From Clostridium sp. CAG:632 (GTDB lineage: Bacteria > Bacillota > Clostridia > Lachnospirales > Lachnospiraceae), in NCBI GenBank assembly GCA_000431515.1, contig HF991342.1:1-23831 (forward strand): a DNA stretch of 23,831 nt. The letters are read 5' to 3'. The notes under the pieces are model-generated. The model was given only the letters and a program-made list of their open reading frames with translations, did no database searches and was not told the origin of the DNA. How positions within the stretch are numbered: the first letter of the stretch is position 1; every line of letters begins with the position of its first letter. Below are positions 8,091 to 17,188 of the stretch, in pieces. The position numbers were made by a program, and so were the translations under genes.

Positions 8091-8654
8091 TTATTTAAAT
8101 ACGATTACAGCAACACCTTCACCGTTCGCCGTATACGTACCGTTCACTTCTGTTACATACGAATTATAATACTGCACCTTGCCTTTACAGACAATGTCCA
8201 TTGCATCACTGACCTCCAATACCTTCAGTCCGTCTGTATCAATATCAGTAGCTTTCACCGTTGTTCCATCCGACTTCACAATCAGATCACCGGTCAGTTC
8301 CGCCTGTGCGGCATCCGCCAGCACATACTCCGTATGATTGAATGCATTATACGTTGTCATATCCTGATATGTCAACTTAAGCTTCGCCAGACTGTTCTCT
8401 GTCTGTATCTCCTTAATCTCAATACTACCCTCACCATTGGCGGTATTATATGCGTTCACCTCATCCGTTACAAACTGTTCCAGGTCGGTCATACTGTAAT
8501 CTCCGTCCGAAAAATCCTCAACCGAAACATCTGCGATCTTTCCGTCCTTATGAACCGTCATGGTGTTCGTCATAATCGAATCCATGCCCCCGGTGCATCC
8601 GACCAAAAGCACTGCACTCAGCATGATTCCAACTATCAAAAGCCCCTGTTTCAT
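8091..8654 (-). CDS. Small membrane-anchored lipoprotein of unknown function
   Basis: A 187-aa exported lipoprotein. The signal peptide MKQGLLIVGIMLSAVLLVGC ends in the lipobox LVGC with Cys20 as the lipidated residue. The rest is a soluble domain, acidic and Thr/Val/Tyr-rich, probably mostly beta, with no motif I recognise. The upstream in-frame extension to 8747 is rejected, because AGGAGGA (8662-8668) sits 7 nt before the ATG at 8654 and the signal peptide begins there. It follows recO by about 60 bp but has its own promoter within the end of recO, and probably reads on into glyS. Function cannot be assigned. Confidence 0.85.
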   Translation of the reverse strand: MKQGLLIVGIMLSAVLLVGCTGGMDSIMTNTMTVHKDGKIADVSVEDFSDGDYSMTDLEQFVTDEVNAYNTANGEGSIEIKEIQTENSLAKLKLTYQDMTTYNAFNHTEYVLADAAQAELTGDLIVKSDGTTVKATDIDTDGLKVLEVSDAMDIVCKGKVQYYNSYVTEVNGTYTANGEGVAVIVFK

Positions 8655-8705
8655 TCCGAAATCCTCCTGCTTGATATACGATATCCATTCTATAATGGCT
8701 TTATC

Positions 8706-8734
8706 ATTGTAACGTTTAATCCCACGGATTGCAA
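8706..8734 (-). promoter_or_regulatory. Promoter of the lipoprotein (and probably glyS) inside the recO 3' end
   Basis: On the minus strand, TTGCAA (8729-8734) and TACAAT (8706-8711) have an exact 17-bp spacer. The -35 lies within recO and the -10 just beyond its stop. The predicted start near 8699 gives a leader of about 45 nt. Confidence 0.65.
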
Positions 8735-9471
8735 GAGAGAGAATCAAGAAATTCTGCGGATTTAAAGCTCCGGTCCGTATATTCCGCCAGAAAATCCGTG
8801 CAGATCCGGTTCAGCTCCTGCTGTACCTCCGCCGACACCTGAAAGGAATACAGCTTTTCCAACGTTGTACTCAGGATAAACTGCAGCGTATATACCGTAG
8901 ACGGATTCAACAGCTCACTGATATCATAATCCACCATGCAATGATCGACGCAGACCAGTCCGCCCTGTCTCGCCCGGAATACATATCCGGTTCCCTGGTT
9001 GCCGCAACGCACGCAGGAAAACACCTGCATTTCCTCTCCGTCCAGTGCCATCGCCCGGATCTCATAGATTCGCCGGATCAGTTCCGCCGGAACCTGCTTC
9101 TTCGCAATTGCGCGAAGTGTCACATACAGAAGCTTCAGCTGTTCTCTGTCATCCAGATTCTCATGTGTCAGATGCTCCGCCAGTTCGCAGAAATACGTAC
9201 CGTATGTAATTCCGTCCAGATCTGTCTTTATCTCATCGAAATAATTCTGCACCTCAATACTCTGCACCCGATACGCATCCCGTCCGGAAAACAGTGTGAA
9301 TCTTCCATAGGCAAACGGCTGGCTGGCCGCTGTCAAAGGATTTCCGGCACGTCGGACACCCCGGACAAAAGCAGAAATCTTTCCGCGTTCCTTCGTCAGG
9401 ATCACCAGCCGCCTGTCATAGTCACCTACCTGTGTCGCCTTTAACACCATTCCGGTCACTTCCGTCTGCAT
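8716..9471 (-). CDS. recO: DNA repair protein RecO
   Basis: Recombination mediator that helps load RecA on SSB-coated single-stranded DNA in the RecFOR pathway. The product is 251 aa, the normal size. Seen: the N-terminal OB-fold (TEVTGMVLKATQVGDYDRRL; then LTKERGKISAFVRGVRR), a helical middle, and a four-cysteine zinc-type site: Cys153/Cys156 (CVRC) and Cys174/Cys178 (CVDHC). The SD GGGAG (9481-9485) lies inside the end of era, leaving a 6-bp gap, so the two are translationally close and co-transcribed. The era-recO order is common in Firmicutes and supports the call. Confidence 0.95.
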   Translation of the reverse strand: MQTEVTGMVLKATQVGDYDRRLVILTKERGKISAFVRGVRRAGNPLTAASQPFAYGRFTLFSGRDAYRVQSIEVQNYFDEIKTDLDGITYGTYFCELAEHLTHENLDDREQLKLLYVTLRAIAKKQVPAELIRRIYEIRAMALDGEEMQVFSCVRCGNQGTGYVFRARQGGLVCVDHCMVDYDISELLNPSTVYTLQFILSTTLEKLYSFQVSAEVQQELNRICTDFLAEYTDRSFKSAEFLDSLSCNPWD

Positions 9472-9477
9472 ACTTCA

Positions 9478-10380
9478 TCACTCCCTCTGCTCGAACCCAA
9501 AGTTCTTCAACAGATAGTCACTGTCCCGCCAGTCTTTTTTCACCTTTACCCACAGCTTCAGGTTTACCTTGGTATCCAGCAGCTTCTCCATATCCAGCCG
9601 GGCCTGCGTTCCGATCTTTTTCAGCATAGCGCCCTGCTTTCCAATAATAATTCCCTTATGCGAATCCCGCTCACAGATGATCGTAGCATCAATATCCACG
9701 ATATTCTTTCCCGGACGATCCTTCATGGCATCGATTACCACTGCGATCCCGTGCGGGATCTCATGATCCAGACAACGCAATGCTTTCTCCCGGATAATCT
9801 CTGCCACGATCTGCCGCTCCGGCTGATCCGTGATCGTATCCTCATCATAATACTGAGGTCCTTCCGGCAGATATTTTAAAATTGCCCGGATCACATCCTT
9901 CGTATTCCGGTCACGCAATGCGGACACCGGAATGACTGCATCAAAGGAATACTCCTTCCGGTATGCCTCCATTGCCGCCTCGACTGCCTGTTTCTCTACG
10001 GTATCAATCTTATTGATCACAAGAATGATCGGTGTATGCACCGTCTTCAGCCGTTCAATGATTGCCCGTTCTCCCTTACCGATATAGGTGGTCGGTTCTA
10101 CCAGCCATAGTACAACGTCCATCTCGCTCAGTGCCGAATTCACAGCGCTCATCATATATTCACCCAGCTTGTTTTTCGCCCGGTTAATACCCGGTGTATC
10201 AAGAAAGACAATCTGCCCATCCTCACAGGTATATACCGTCTGGATCCGATTTCTCGTGGTCTGTGCTTTATTACTGGTAATGGCGATCTTCTGCCCTACC
10301 AGATGATTCATCAATGTGGATTTTCCTACATTGGGTCTGCCAATGATCGTAACAAATCCGGATTTATATGTCTGTTTCAT
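9478..10380 (-). CDS. era: GTPase Era, 16S rRNA-binding ribosome assembly factor
   Basis: An essential GTPase acting in 30S subunit maturation. The 300-aa product carries all landmarks: G1 GRPNVGKS (14-21), switch-region Thr residues (about 40-42), G3 DTPG (61-64), G4 NKID (123-126), G5 SAL, and a C-terminal KH domain with IICERDSHKGIIIGKQG followed by the helix AMLKKIGTQARLDMEKLL. The frame extends 23 codons upstream into the peptidase gene. The ATG at 10380 is chosen because the protein then begins MKQTYKSGFV, as usual for Era, and AGGAGA (10385-10390) precedes it. That SD lies immediately before the stop codon of the upstream peptidase gene, so the genes are tightly coupled. Confidence 0.97.
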   Translation of the reverse strand: MKQTYKSGFVTIIGRPNVGKSTLMNHLVGQKIAITSNKAQTTRNRIQTVYTCEDGQIVFLDTPGINRAKNKLGEYMMSAVNSALSEMDVVLWLVEPTTYIGKGERAIIERLKTVHTPIILVINKIDTVEKQAVEAAMEAYRKEYSFDAVIPVSALRDRNTKDVIRAILKYLPEGPQYYDEDTITDQPERQIVAEIIREKALRCLDHEIPHGIAVVIDAMKDRPGKNIVDIDATIICERDSHKGIIIGKQGAMLKKIGTQARLDMEKLLDTKVNLKLWVKVKKDWRDSDYLLKNFGFEQRE

Positions 10381-10390
10381 GCTATCTCCT

Positions 10391-13300
10391 CTAAAATACC
10401 GTTCTGATATTCTTGAAATGCTCTGCTTCCTGCTCGATCTTCTTCTCATTACCGATCACACAGATGGCGCCGGATGAAACGACAGACTGAACCAGCTGTG
10501 CCAGTCCGCGAATCGTTGCCTGATTCGTAGAAAGCAGTTCATCTCTCCTCTTCTGCCGATATTCATCGCTAATACCGGTCAGATACAGACTGAAGTCCCG
10601 CTCGCCGCGGTCATATGCATTTAGCGGAATATCCGCTGCGCCGATCGTCCCGATAATATATTTGGTCATGTCTCTGTCTTCGGCCCGGAAGCCTGCCACA
10701 TACTCTGCTGCCTTCTGATAAACCTCGTAGGTCTCCATCAGCTTCGGATCCCGGTATGAGGTCAGATAGCTGGTACCGTTATCCCCGAAGCCGCACATGC
10801 ATCCATATGCACCGCCCTGTACACGCACATTGATCCACAGATAATCATAGGAGAAAATCGTCTCCAGCACCCGCAGTGCTCCGGTGGTCTCAAAGCCCGC
10901 CTTCTTATAGTTTCCGGCAGTTGCCACGTACTGTACCTGACTGGCTGTCTTAAATGCCTCATTGCGGAGCTCCGGCTTCAGCTGTTCTACCGGATGTGCC
11001 ACACTCCGGTTGGACAGATAGACAGAAAACAGCGTCACATTCATACCGATCGCTTCTTCCACATCATTATCTCCGGTATAAGAAATCACCAGATTCTCCT
11101 TATGCAGTAACTCCTCAAGCACTGCCTGCAGCTGCTTTACCAGATCCTCTTTCTTCGCCTCAAAGTTCTGATTCAGATCATCAATAAACTCATAGTAATC
11201 AATGCCCTTGGCACGTTCTTTCACATATTGTCCAACCGAGATATAAGACATGGCACGGGCTGCTGCCGTGGAATGTCCGCGGCTCAGCAGATCCGGCTTC
11301 ATGGATGCCTTGATCTCTGCCAGAATCTCTGCCAGCCGTTTCGTATCATCCAGCCGGCTGTGCAGCAGCAGTTCTTCGATCAGCTTAAATGTATCCTCAA
11401 TCTGCTCATATAACATCTTCGCCTTCACATCAAAGGTCGGCAGATACTCATCTGCATTCAGACTGCCCCGTACATCAAAGGAGGTCTGGATGCTTCCGGA
11501 TTTCAGCCGGATCTCGCTCGCCAGCTCATTATAACTGTAATGCTCTGTGTCGATCATACCCATAACAGCGGCCAGCAGATTCGCATACGGCAGCATCTCG
11601 ACCGGAAGCTTATCCAGCTTAAAGCACAGATGTACATAAGCAATTCCGTTCGTAAAGATCGGATGTACCACCACCGGGATCCCCAGCATATCCTTCACCA
11701 CATTCTGCTGTGGCTGAATCTTTGGCTCAATATCCGCGATCTCAAGCAACGGAATCTTCCGGATATCCTCTTCCGGAGACGGATCCTCCTGATACTTCTT
11801 TAATGCCTTCGTATCTGCAATCAGCTGCTCGATCTGTCCCGGATCCAGGGATGCCTTGTACTCTGCAAGAGAAGCCTTCACTGCCTGCTCTTTCTTCTCG
11901 TTTAAGCCCTGCTCCGGCTTCAGCACCACCAGACTCCGGTGTGTATTGTCCAGAAGATAGGTCCGGATCGTACGTTCAAAGAATCCATTCTCCAGTCCAC
12001 GCTTCATGAATCCAAGTGTCTCATCCATCTTAATATGAATAAACGGTGCCCGGTCATCATATAACCAGCTATCAAATACCTTCAGTCCGTACATAAGTCC
12101 CTTCGGATACCGGCCGAAATCAGACTCCCGAAGCTGGAACTCCAGCGAATTGATTGCCGCCTGCATCGCCTTCTTCGGTACTCCTTCTTCGCAGATTTTC
12201 TGCAGGGTATCGCGGATCACCTGCTCAAAACGCTCCTGATCCTCCTCGTTCGCATTGTGCGCAATGATCGAAAAGATCGGCTGCTGGATGGTACTGTCAT
12301 AAGACGACTCAATATCCTTACCGATCCCGGCCTGGATCAGTGCCTGCTTTAACGGTGCTCCCGGCATATCAAGCAATACAGACTGCAGCAGCTGCAATGC
12401 CATATAAAGCTCCGGCTGCAGACTGGTCCCGATCACTGCATTATAAGAAAGGAACGTATTATCCTTCATGTCCTCCGACTCTGCCAGAGAGTAAGAATAT
12501 GTCTTCTTCACCGGTCCCGGATACTCGATCTGCATATGGATTCTGGAATCCACCTTCTGATAATCATAGTGGCACAGATACTCCTCGTCCAGAAACCGAA
12601 GTTTCTCCTCCACATCCATATTTCCATAGAGATAAATGTAACTATTGGACGGATGATAATATTTCCGATGGAAATCAAGAAATGCTTCCTGTGTGAGAGT
12701 CGGAATCGTTGCCGGCTCTCCACCCGACTCACAGGCATAGGTCGTATCCGGCAGCAATGACATCTGAATCAGCCTTGCAAGCTCCTGATTCGGATCGGAA
12801 TAGACACCCTTCATCTCGTTGTAAACCACACCATTATAGGTCAGCTCACCATCCGGAGTCTCCAGCTCATAATGCCAGCCCTCCTGCTTCATAATCTCCG
12901 GATGAATATAAATATTCGGATGGAACACCGCATCCAGATAAACGTCCATCAGATTCTGAAAATCCTTATCATTATAGCTGGCGATCGGATATACCGTCTT
13001 GTCCGAATATGTCATAGCATTTAAGAATGTATTTAATGAACCCTTCGCCAGCTCCACGAACGGATCCTTTGCCGGGAACTTCCGGGAACCGCAGAGTACA
13101 GAATGCTCCATGATATGCGGGACTCCGGTATCATCATGCGGCGGTGTGCGGAAGCCGATGGTAAATACCTTATTGGTATCCTCATTACTGATCACGACCA
13201 CTCTTGCCTTTGTCTTTCTATGTCTGAAAATATATCCGGTTGCCGACAGCTCCGGAATAGCTTCCTGCTCTAATAAATCATATGCGCCCATGCGTTTCAT
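10391..13300 (-). CDS. M16C zinc metallopeptidase, presequence-protease (PreP/Cym1) like
   Basis: A large (969 aa) insulinase-clan peptidase expected to degrade unfolded peptides inside a two-halved chamber. Seen: the inverted zinc motif HIMEH with His62, catalytic Glu65 and His66, and the third ligand Glu162 in VVYNEMKGVYSDPN. The 96-residue spacing from His66 to Glu162 fits the PreP family. N- and C-terminal M16 halves are separated by a charged helical hinge (about 475-540). There is no signal peptide or membrane helix, so it is probably cytosolic. The start at 13300 is set by AAGGAGGA (13307-13314) 7 nt upstream; an in-frame GTG at 13321 lies before that SD. First gene of the peptidase-era-recO unit. 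The physiological substrate is not known. Confidence 0.93.
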   Translation of the reverse strand: MKRMGAYDLLEQEAIPELSATGYIFRHRKTKARVVVISNEDTNKVFTIGFRTPPHDDTGVPHIMEHSVLCGSRKFPAKDPFVELAKGSLNTFLNAMTYSDKTVYPIASYNDKDFQNLMDVYLDAVFHPNIYIHPEIMKQEGWHYELETPDGELTYNGVVYNEMKGVYSDPNQELARLIQMSLLPDTTYACESGGEPATIPTLTQEAFLDFHRKYYHPSNSYIYLYGNMDVEEKLRFLDEEYLCHYDYQKVDSRIHMQIEYPGPVKKTYSYSLAESEDMKDNTFLSYNAVIGTSLQPELYMALQLLQSVLLDMPGAPLKQALIQAGIGKDIESSYDSTIQQPIFSIIAHNANEEDQERFEQVIRDTLQKICEEGVPKKAMQAAINSLEFQLRESDFGRYPKGLMYGLKVFDSWLYDDRAPFIHIKMDETLGFMKRGLENGFFERTIRTYLLDNTHRSLVVLKPEQGLNEKKEQAVKASLAEYKASLDPGQIEQLIADTKALKKYQEDPSPEEDIRKIPLLEIADIEPKIQPQQNVVKDMLGIPVVVHPIFTNGIAYVHLCFKLDKLPVEMLPYANLLAAVMGMIDTEHYSYNELASEIRLKSGSIQTSFDVRGSLNADEYLPTFDVKAKMLYEQIEDTFKLIEELLLHSRLDDTKRLAEILAEIKASMKPDLLSRGHSTAAARAMSYISVGQYVKERAKGIDYYEFIDDLNQNFEAKKEDLVKQLQAVLEELLHKENLVISYTGDNDVEEAIGMNVTLFSVYLSNRSVAHPVEQLKPELRNEAFKTASQVQYVATAGNYKKAGFETTGALRVLETIFSYDYLWINVRVQGGAYGCMCGFGDNGTSYLTSYRDPKLMETYEVYQKAAEYVAGFRAEDRDMTKYIIGTIGAADIPLNAYDRGERDFSLYLTGISDEYRQKRRDELLSTNQATIRGLAQLVQSVVSSGAICVIGNEKKIEQEAEHFKNIRTVF

Positions 13301-13331
13301 CGCTGTTCCTCCTTGTTTCACTTTCTTCTAT

Positions 13332-13359
13332 ATTATGAATCCGTTACACATCATGCCAA
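13332..13359 (-). promoter_or_regulatory. Candidate promoter of the M16C-era-recO operon
   Basis: On the minus strand, TTGGCA (13354-13359, 5 of 6) and CATAAT (13332-13337, 5 of 6) have a 16-bp spacer, about 30 bp before the start codon. The remaining intergenic stretch up to the serpin (13360-13510) is AT-rich. It holds possible but weak promoter elements for the serpin, such as TATAAC at 13476-13481, and I could not place those with confidence. Confidence 0.6.
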
Positions 13360-13526
13360 TATCACAAGATATATCCTACCATGTTTTCCCATGATTGGCA
13401 AACCGATTACCTCTTTCTGAAAAATATTATTTGAAATTTCTTGCAACACCATACATCCTATTTTACACTGATTAATATAACACTGAAAAATAACGATTCA
13501 CAGACTTTATAAAGGGGGTTATGAAT

Positions 13527-14825
13527 ATGAAATCAGGAACTAATTTTTTTAAGAAAGCTTTATCTTTTACATTACTCGGTTCTCTGGCACTATCTCTGTG
13601 TGCCTGCAACGCTTCACCATCCATGGTGACATTAAAGAGTCAGGAGCTGACCAGCCAACTGCCGGATGAATCCGTTACCGGCAAAGATCCGGATGGCACC
13701 TTCTGCAGCTCTACCGCTGACTTTTCCATCCGGCTTTTCCAGACGGCTCTGTCCGGAAGCAGCACCGGTGAAAATGTCCTGCTCTCGCCGGAATCCGTTC
13801 TGTCCGCACTGGCTATGACTGCCAACGGAGCCGGAAGCACAACCCGCGCCGAAATGGAACAGGTTCTTTGCGGCGGCATATCTATGGAGGACTTTAATCC
13901 ATATATGTATAGCTTTCAGAATCGCCTGACTACAAGTGAAGATGTGAGTTTTCATCAGGCCAATTCTATCTGGATCCGTAATCAGGAGAACGCGATTCAG
14001 ATGAATGAAGACTTCTTGCAGACCGATAAGAATTATTATCAGGCAGATGCTTACTATGCAGCCTTTGATGACCGGACCACAAAGGAAATCAATCAATGGA
14101 TAAATAAGAATACCAACGGTATGATTCCTTCTTTATTAGATGGCCCGATTGCAGATGACATTGTCCTGTATCTGATCAATGCCCTTGCCTTTGAGGGTAC
14201 CTGGGATACTCCGTATGAGGATTCACAGATTACAGAAGATGCTTCTTTCACCAATTATGCCGGTGAACCGGAGACCGTTGCCATGTTACACAGCACGGAG
14301 GACTACTATATCCACGATGAACATGCCACCGGCTTCCTTAAAAATTATAAAGGTGGTGGCTTCGCATTCCTTGCTCTGCTACCGGAAGAAGGAATGACAC
14401 CGGAGGACTATGCAGCCACCCTGACCGGCAAAGATTACCTTACCATGTTCCGGAACCGTGAGACCCGGGATGTCATTGTACAGATGCCGGAATTCACCTA
14501 TGATTATACCACGGAATTAAAGGATGTCCTGTCTGAGATGGGTATGCCGGAAGCATTTCAGAAGCATGCAGATTTCTCTAATATGGGAACCACCAACACC
14601 GGATATCTGTATATCAACCGGGTTCTGCACAAGACCCACATCGAAGTAGACCGTACCGGGACCAAGGCTGCCGCAGTCACTGCCATTGAGATGACGGCCG
14701 AATCCTGTGTGATGGAGGAGGAAACACCGCCCCAAGTCATTCTGGACCGTCCATTCGTCTATGCGATCATTGATACCAATACCGGTCTGCCGATCTTTCT
14801 GGGAACCGTAAACACCGTACAGTAA
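13527..14825 (+). CDS. Surface lipoprotein serpin (serine protease inhibitor)
   Basis: A secreted, lipid-anchored suicide-type protease inhibitor. Seen in 432 aa: a signal peptide ending in the lipobox LCAC (lipidated Cys27); a full serpin fold with ENVLLSPESVLSALAMTANGA (85-100 region), NALAFEGTWDTPY (the serpin N-x-F-G-x-W block), and the C-terminal DRPFVYAIIDTNTGLPIFLGTV block. The reactive-centre hinge GTKAAAVTA (378-386) has the small-residue pattern of inhibitory serpins. Counting 17 residues from P17 places the scissile bond at Glu392-Ser393, with Cys394 next. The ATG at 13527 is preferred over 13521 because GGGGG (13514-13518) is then 8 nt away. It is an isolated gene, convergent with the ABC operon. 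It may protect the cell from host or microbial serine or cysteine proteases; the target is not known. Confidence 0.93.
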   Translation: MKSGTNFFKKALSFTLLGSLALSLCACNASPSMVTLKSQELTSQLPDESVTGKDPDGTFCSSTADFSIRLFQTALSGSSTGENVLLSPESVLSALAMTANGAGSTTRAEMEQVLCGGISMEDFNPYMYSFQNRLTTSEDVSFHQANSIWIRNQENAIQMNEDFLQTDKNYYQADAYYAAFDDRTTKEINQWINKNTNGMIPSLLDGPIADDIVLYLINALAFEGTWDTPYEDSQITEDASFTNYAGEPETVAMLHSTEDYYIHDEHATGFLKNYKGGGFAFLALLPEEGMTPEDYAATLTGKDYLTMFRNRETRDVIVQMPEFTYDYTTELKDVLSEMGMPEAFQKHADFSNMGTTNTGYLYINRVLHKTHIEVDRTGTKAAAVTAIEMTAESCVMEEETPPQVILDRPFVYAIIDTNTGLPIFLGTVNTVQ

Positions 14826-14839
14826 GGTACGGTGTTTAC
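14808..14839. terminator. Hairpin across the convergent serpin/ABC gene ends
   Basis: Perfect 13-bp arms (14808-14820 and 14827-14839) with the loop AGTAAG. The serpin stop codon falls in the loop, and the stop codon of the opposing ABC ATPase falls in the right arm. There is no clear U-tract on either side, so it may be a weak or factor-assisted terminator or an mRNA 3'-end stabiliser. Confidence 0.55.
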
Positions 14840-15513
14840 CGCACCTGCTGTAACACTCCCATCTCCATCTCATAGACATGATCACAGAGAATATCAATAT
14901 CTTCTTTGTTATGGCTGGCCATCACGGCAGTTCTGCCCTGCTCCTTTAATTCCATAAAGAGCTTTCGCATATCCGCAACTCCGTGTTTGTCCAGCCCATT
15001 CATCGGTTCATCCAGAATCAATATCTTCTGATCTTCCATGATTGCCTGCGCAATTGCAAGCCGCTGTCTCATACCCATGGAATAATTCTTCACATGTTTC
15101 CGGCTCTTCGGATCCAGACCTACTTTTTCAAGAACCGCTTCTATATGCTCCGGATTCTTCGGATTCCGAAGACGGTACAGATAATCCAGATTCTTATATC
15201 CGCTGTAGTTGCCAAGAAATGCAGGCTCTTCAATGATCACACCTGCCTCATTCAGCATATCCAGATCCTTATGCATCTCTCTGCCCCGGATGTAGATATG
15301 TCCGCTATCCAGATATAATAATCCACATATACTCTTAAACAGTACTGTCTTTCCGGAACCATTATGCCCAACAATTCCGGTAATACTCCCTTCCATGCAA
15401 TCGACGGAAACATCTTTTAACACCTGCTGTTTTCCAAAGGACTTGCATGCATGCTGCACCGATATAACCGGCATCTTCCCTACCTGCACTTCCTGTTTGT
15501 TCTCATTCTCCAT
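14836..15513 (-). CDS. ABC transporter ATPase, LanF/BcrA-like with E-loop
   Basis: The nucleotide-binding subunit energising the two permeases encoded just upstream. Seen in 225 aa: Walker A GHNGSGKT (49-56), signature YSMGMRQRL (144-152), Walker B ILILDEP (164-170), D-loop GLD, and H-loop His201 (ASHNKED). The Q-loop position carries IIEEPAF (93-99), a Glu in place of Gln. This E-loop is described for lantibiotic-immunity (LanF) and bacitracin-type ATPases. Only about 12 residues precede the family core. The gap to the permease gene is 15 bp and contains the purine-rich SD GGAGGAGAGGG. Last gene of the operon. The substrate is inferred to be a peptide or a membrane-active compound; the sequence does not prove it. 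Confidence 0.9.
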   Translation of the reverse strand: MENENKQEVQVGKMPVISVQHACKSFGKQQVLKDVSVDCMEGSITGIVGHNGSGKTVLFKSICGLLYLDSGHIYIRGREMHKDLDMLNEAGVIIEEPAFLGNYSGYKNLDYLYRLRNPKNPEHIEAVLEKVGLDPKSRKHVKNYSMGMRQRLAIAQAIMEDQKILILDEPMNGLDKHGVADMRKLFMELKEQGRTAVMASHNKEDIDILCDHVYEMEMGVLQQVR

Positions 15514-15528
15514 TCTTTCCCTCTCCTC

Positions 15529-16389
15529 CTATTCTTCATTATTCCATATAAATTCTTTCTTCCTGATTCGCAGCATTGCTGCTGTAACACATATCACCAG
15601 ACCAAGGATACTGGCAATCAAACAATAGGCAAAGGAGGGGTAATAGATGTCAAGGAATGCCTGCTGACCATATATTGACATCCTACACCAGTAAAATGGA
15701 AGTACATAGACTAATACGCGCATCAGGGGAGCCAAATACACTGTCATCTGCATTGCAATGATTGCTATTGAAACCGCTACTGCCAATGTCCTGTTTATGT
15801 AAAGACTTAATGTAAACATAAAAATACCAAGAAGCGTTATTTCCAGCCAAAGCATTAAAAAACAGATCAGCATAGCCTGTATGGGCTGATATTTATCAAT
15901 AACTGCCTGTGAGCCCCTTGCCACAATATTGTATTTATATATACTATTTGAATATGCAAGTGTATAAATCACCTTTCCCCAGTCCCAATCAAACTGCACT
16001 CTTGGCAAAAATATTAATATTGTCATTCCTATTGTCAATATTGCCATAATCAATCCCTGCAGTGAAATTGCCAGGATTTTCTCTGCACACCAACGTTTCT
16101 TCCCTTTTCTCACTATCTTATACAACTCTGTTTTTTGCATAAACGGTACATCTGAATACATATAACACATGGCAAATCCATAGGTCATAACAAAATGTGC
16201 ATTATCTATGATATTGGGTGCCATCCATGGTGTAATCCACTCCTGTGTGTCAATCATCAGACGATCAATGCCGGTTGCCGTCGCTGCTACCAAGGCAATC
16301 ATCAATATAACTGTACCAATAAAGCGCATAGAGCTAATTCTCTGCCGGACTTCTATCCAGCATCCACTTAACAATCTTCTGCTATTCAT
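15529..16389 (-). CDS. ABC-2 type permease, second membrane subunit
   Basis: A 286-aa integral membrane protein with about six predicted helices: near 22-40, 65-85, 106-130, 172-198, 204-228 and 256-278. A long extracytoplasmic or cytoplasmic segment between helices 3 and 4 contains WDWGKVIYTLAYSNSIYKYN. No enzyme motif. It follows the first permease with a 7-bp gap and precedes the ATPase, so the three probably form one transporter with two different membrane subunits, as in LanE/LanG. The two permeases share topology but no sequence similarity obvious by eye. Start chosen at the first ATG; the SD is mediocre (GGGTG, near 16400), in keeping with coupling to the gene before it. Confidence 0.8.
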   Translation of the reverse strand: MNSRRLLSGCWIEVRQRISSMRFIGTVILMIALVAATATGIDRLMIDTQEWITPWMAPNIIDNAHFVMTYGFAMCYMYSDVPFMQKTELYKIVRKGKKRWCAEKILAISLQGLIMAILTIGMTILIFLPRVQFDWDWGKVIYTLAYSNSIYKYNIVARGSQAVIDKYQPIQAMLICFLMLWLEITLLGIFMFTLSLYINRTLAVAVSIAIIAMQMTVYLAPLMRVLVYVLPFYWCRMSIYGQQAFLDIYYPSFAYCLIASILGLVICVTAAMLRIRKKEFIWNNEE

Positions 16390-16396
16390 CCATTCA

Positions 16397-17188
16397 TCAC
16401 CCAGCCTTTCGCCTTACCCATATGATCATGCTGCAGCAAAGTAAAACAATTAAAATCTCCATATAATATAACCATCTCATCTGTTCTTGCATTGGATATG
16501 CAATGCTAGTTACACCCATGCTATAAAGCCCAACCTTAGAGCCCACTTCTAATCCCAAAAAGCGAACAGCTACATTATCCCAGACAAAAAGAATTGCTAC
16601 CGGCAATGCATAAACTATCATACGATTTCGAACGAACAAAGAAAGACTCAAGCCAATCACTCCCATTGCACTCGCCAGACATGCCAGTTGAATTCCAATC
16701 AAGCAAATAAATATGCCATACTCTTTCTGCTCCAATACACTTCTATAAGGAATACTAAGATTTAATATGTAATTCAGGTTTTCTTCACTTGGATTTCCAT
16801 ATTTAATCCAATAAAATACTGCATCCAATACAAACGCTATAAACATTGTTATCCCTGACGAGAAAAAGGTTGTAATTACTTTAGAAATCCAATAAGCATT
16901 CCCCGTCCCCCGCAATGTAAGCTGCATGTCATATTTATATTCCATATCTTCGCAAAAAGACGTTGCATACGGAATAGACGCCAGTACCAGCGCAATTTCT
17001 ATAAAATAGGAATCGCTTGGCAATTCTGTTATCCATAATATCACGTCTGTAACCAGTGTATCTCTCGTACAAAACAGAGCAACAACAATACCTAATACGG
17101 CAACTGGCCACTTCCACGTAAAAAACGCTCTCCTACAATCCATTTTTATATAATCTATCAATTTTGCTTTCAATATTATATTCCTCAT
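16397..17188 (-). CDS. ABC-2 type permease, first membrane subunit
   Basis: A 263-aa integral membrane protein with about six helices: near 27-43, 62-80, 106-130, 150-178, 182-205 and 240-257. The amphipathic N terminus (MRNIILKAKLIDYIKMDCRRAFF) is typical of ABC-2 permeases of peptide-resistance transporters. Its ATG overlaps the TGA of the lipoprotein gene (ATGA, 17185-17188), so translation is probably coupled and the two products made in similar amounts. It shares an operon with a second permease and an ATPase. Exact substrate unknown. Confidence 0.8.
   Translation of the reverse strand: MRNIILKAKLIDYIKMDCRRAFFTWKWPVAVLGIVVALFCTRDTLVTDVILWITELPSDSYFIEIALVLASIPYATSFCEDMEYKYDMQLTLRGTGNAYWISKVITTFFSSGITMFIAFVLDAVFYWIKYGNPSEENLNYILNLSIPYRSVLEQKEYGIFICLIGIQLACLASAMGVIGLSLSLFVRNRMIVYALPVAILFVWDNVAVRFLGLEVGSKVGLYSMGVTSIAYPMQEQMRWLYYMEILIVLLCCSMIIWVRRKAG

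Noticed and set aside
10954..12894. Many plus-strand ORFs of 60-120 aa opposite the M16C peptidase
   Set aside because: Shadows in antisense of a real 969-aa gene; low-complexity composition, no SDs.
13632..14096. 154-aa minus-strand ORF opposite the serpin
   Set aside because: Antisense shadow of a clearly identified serpin.
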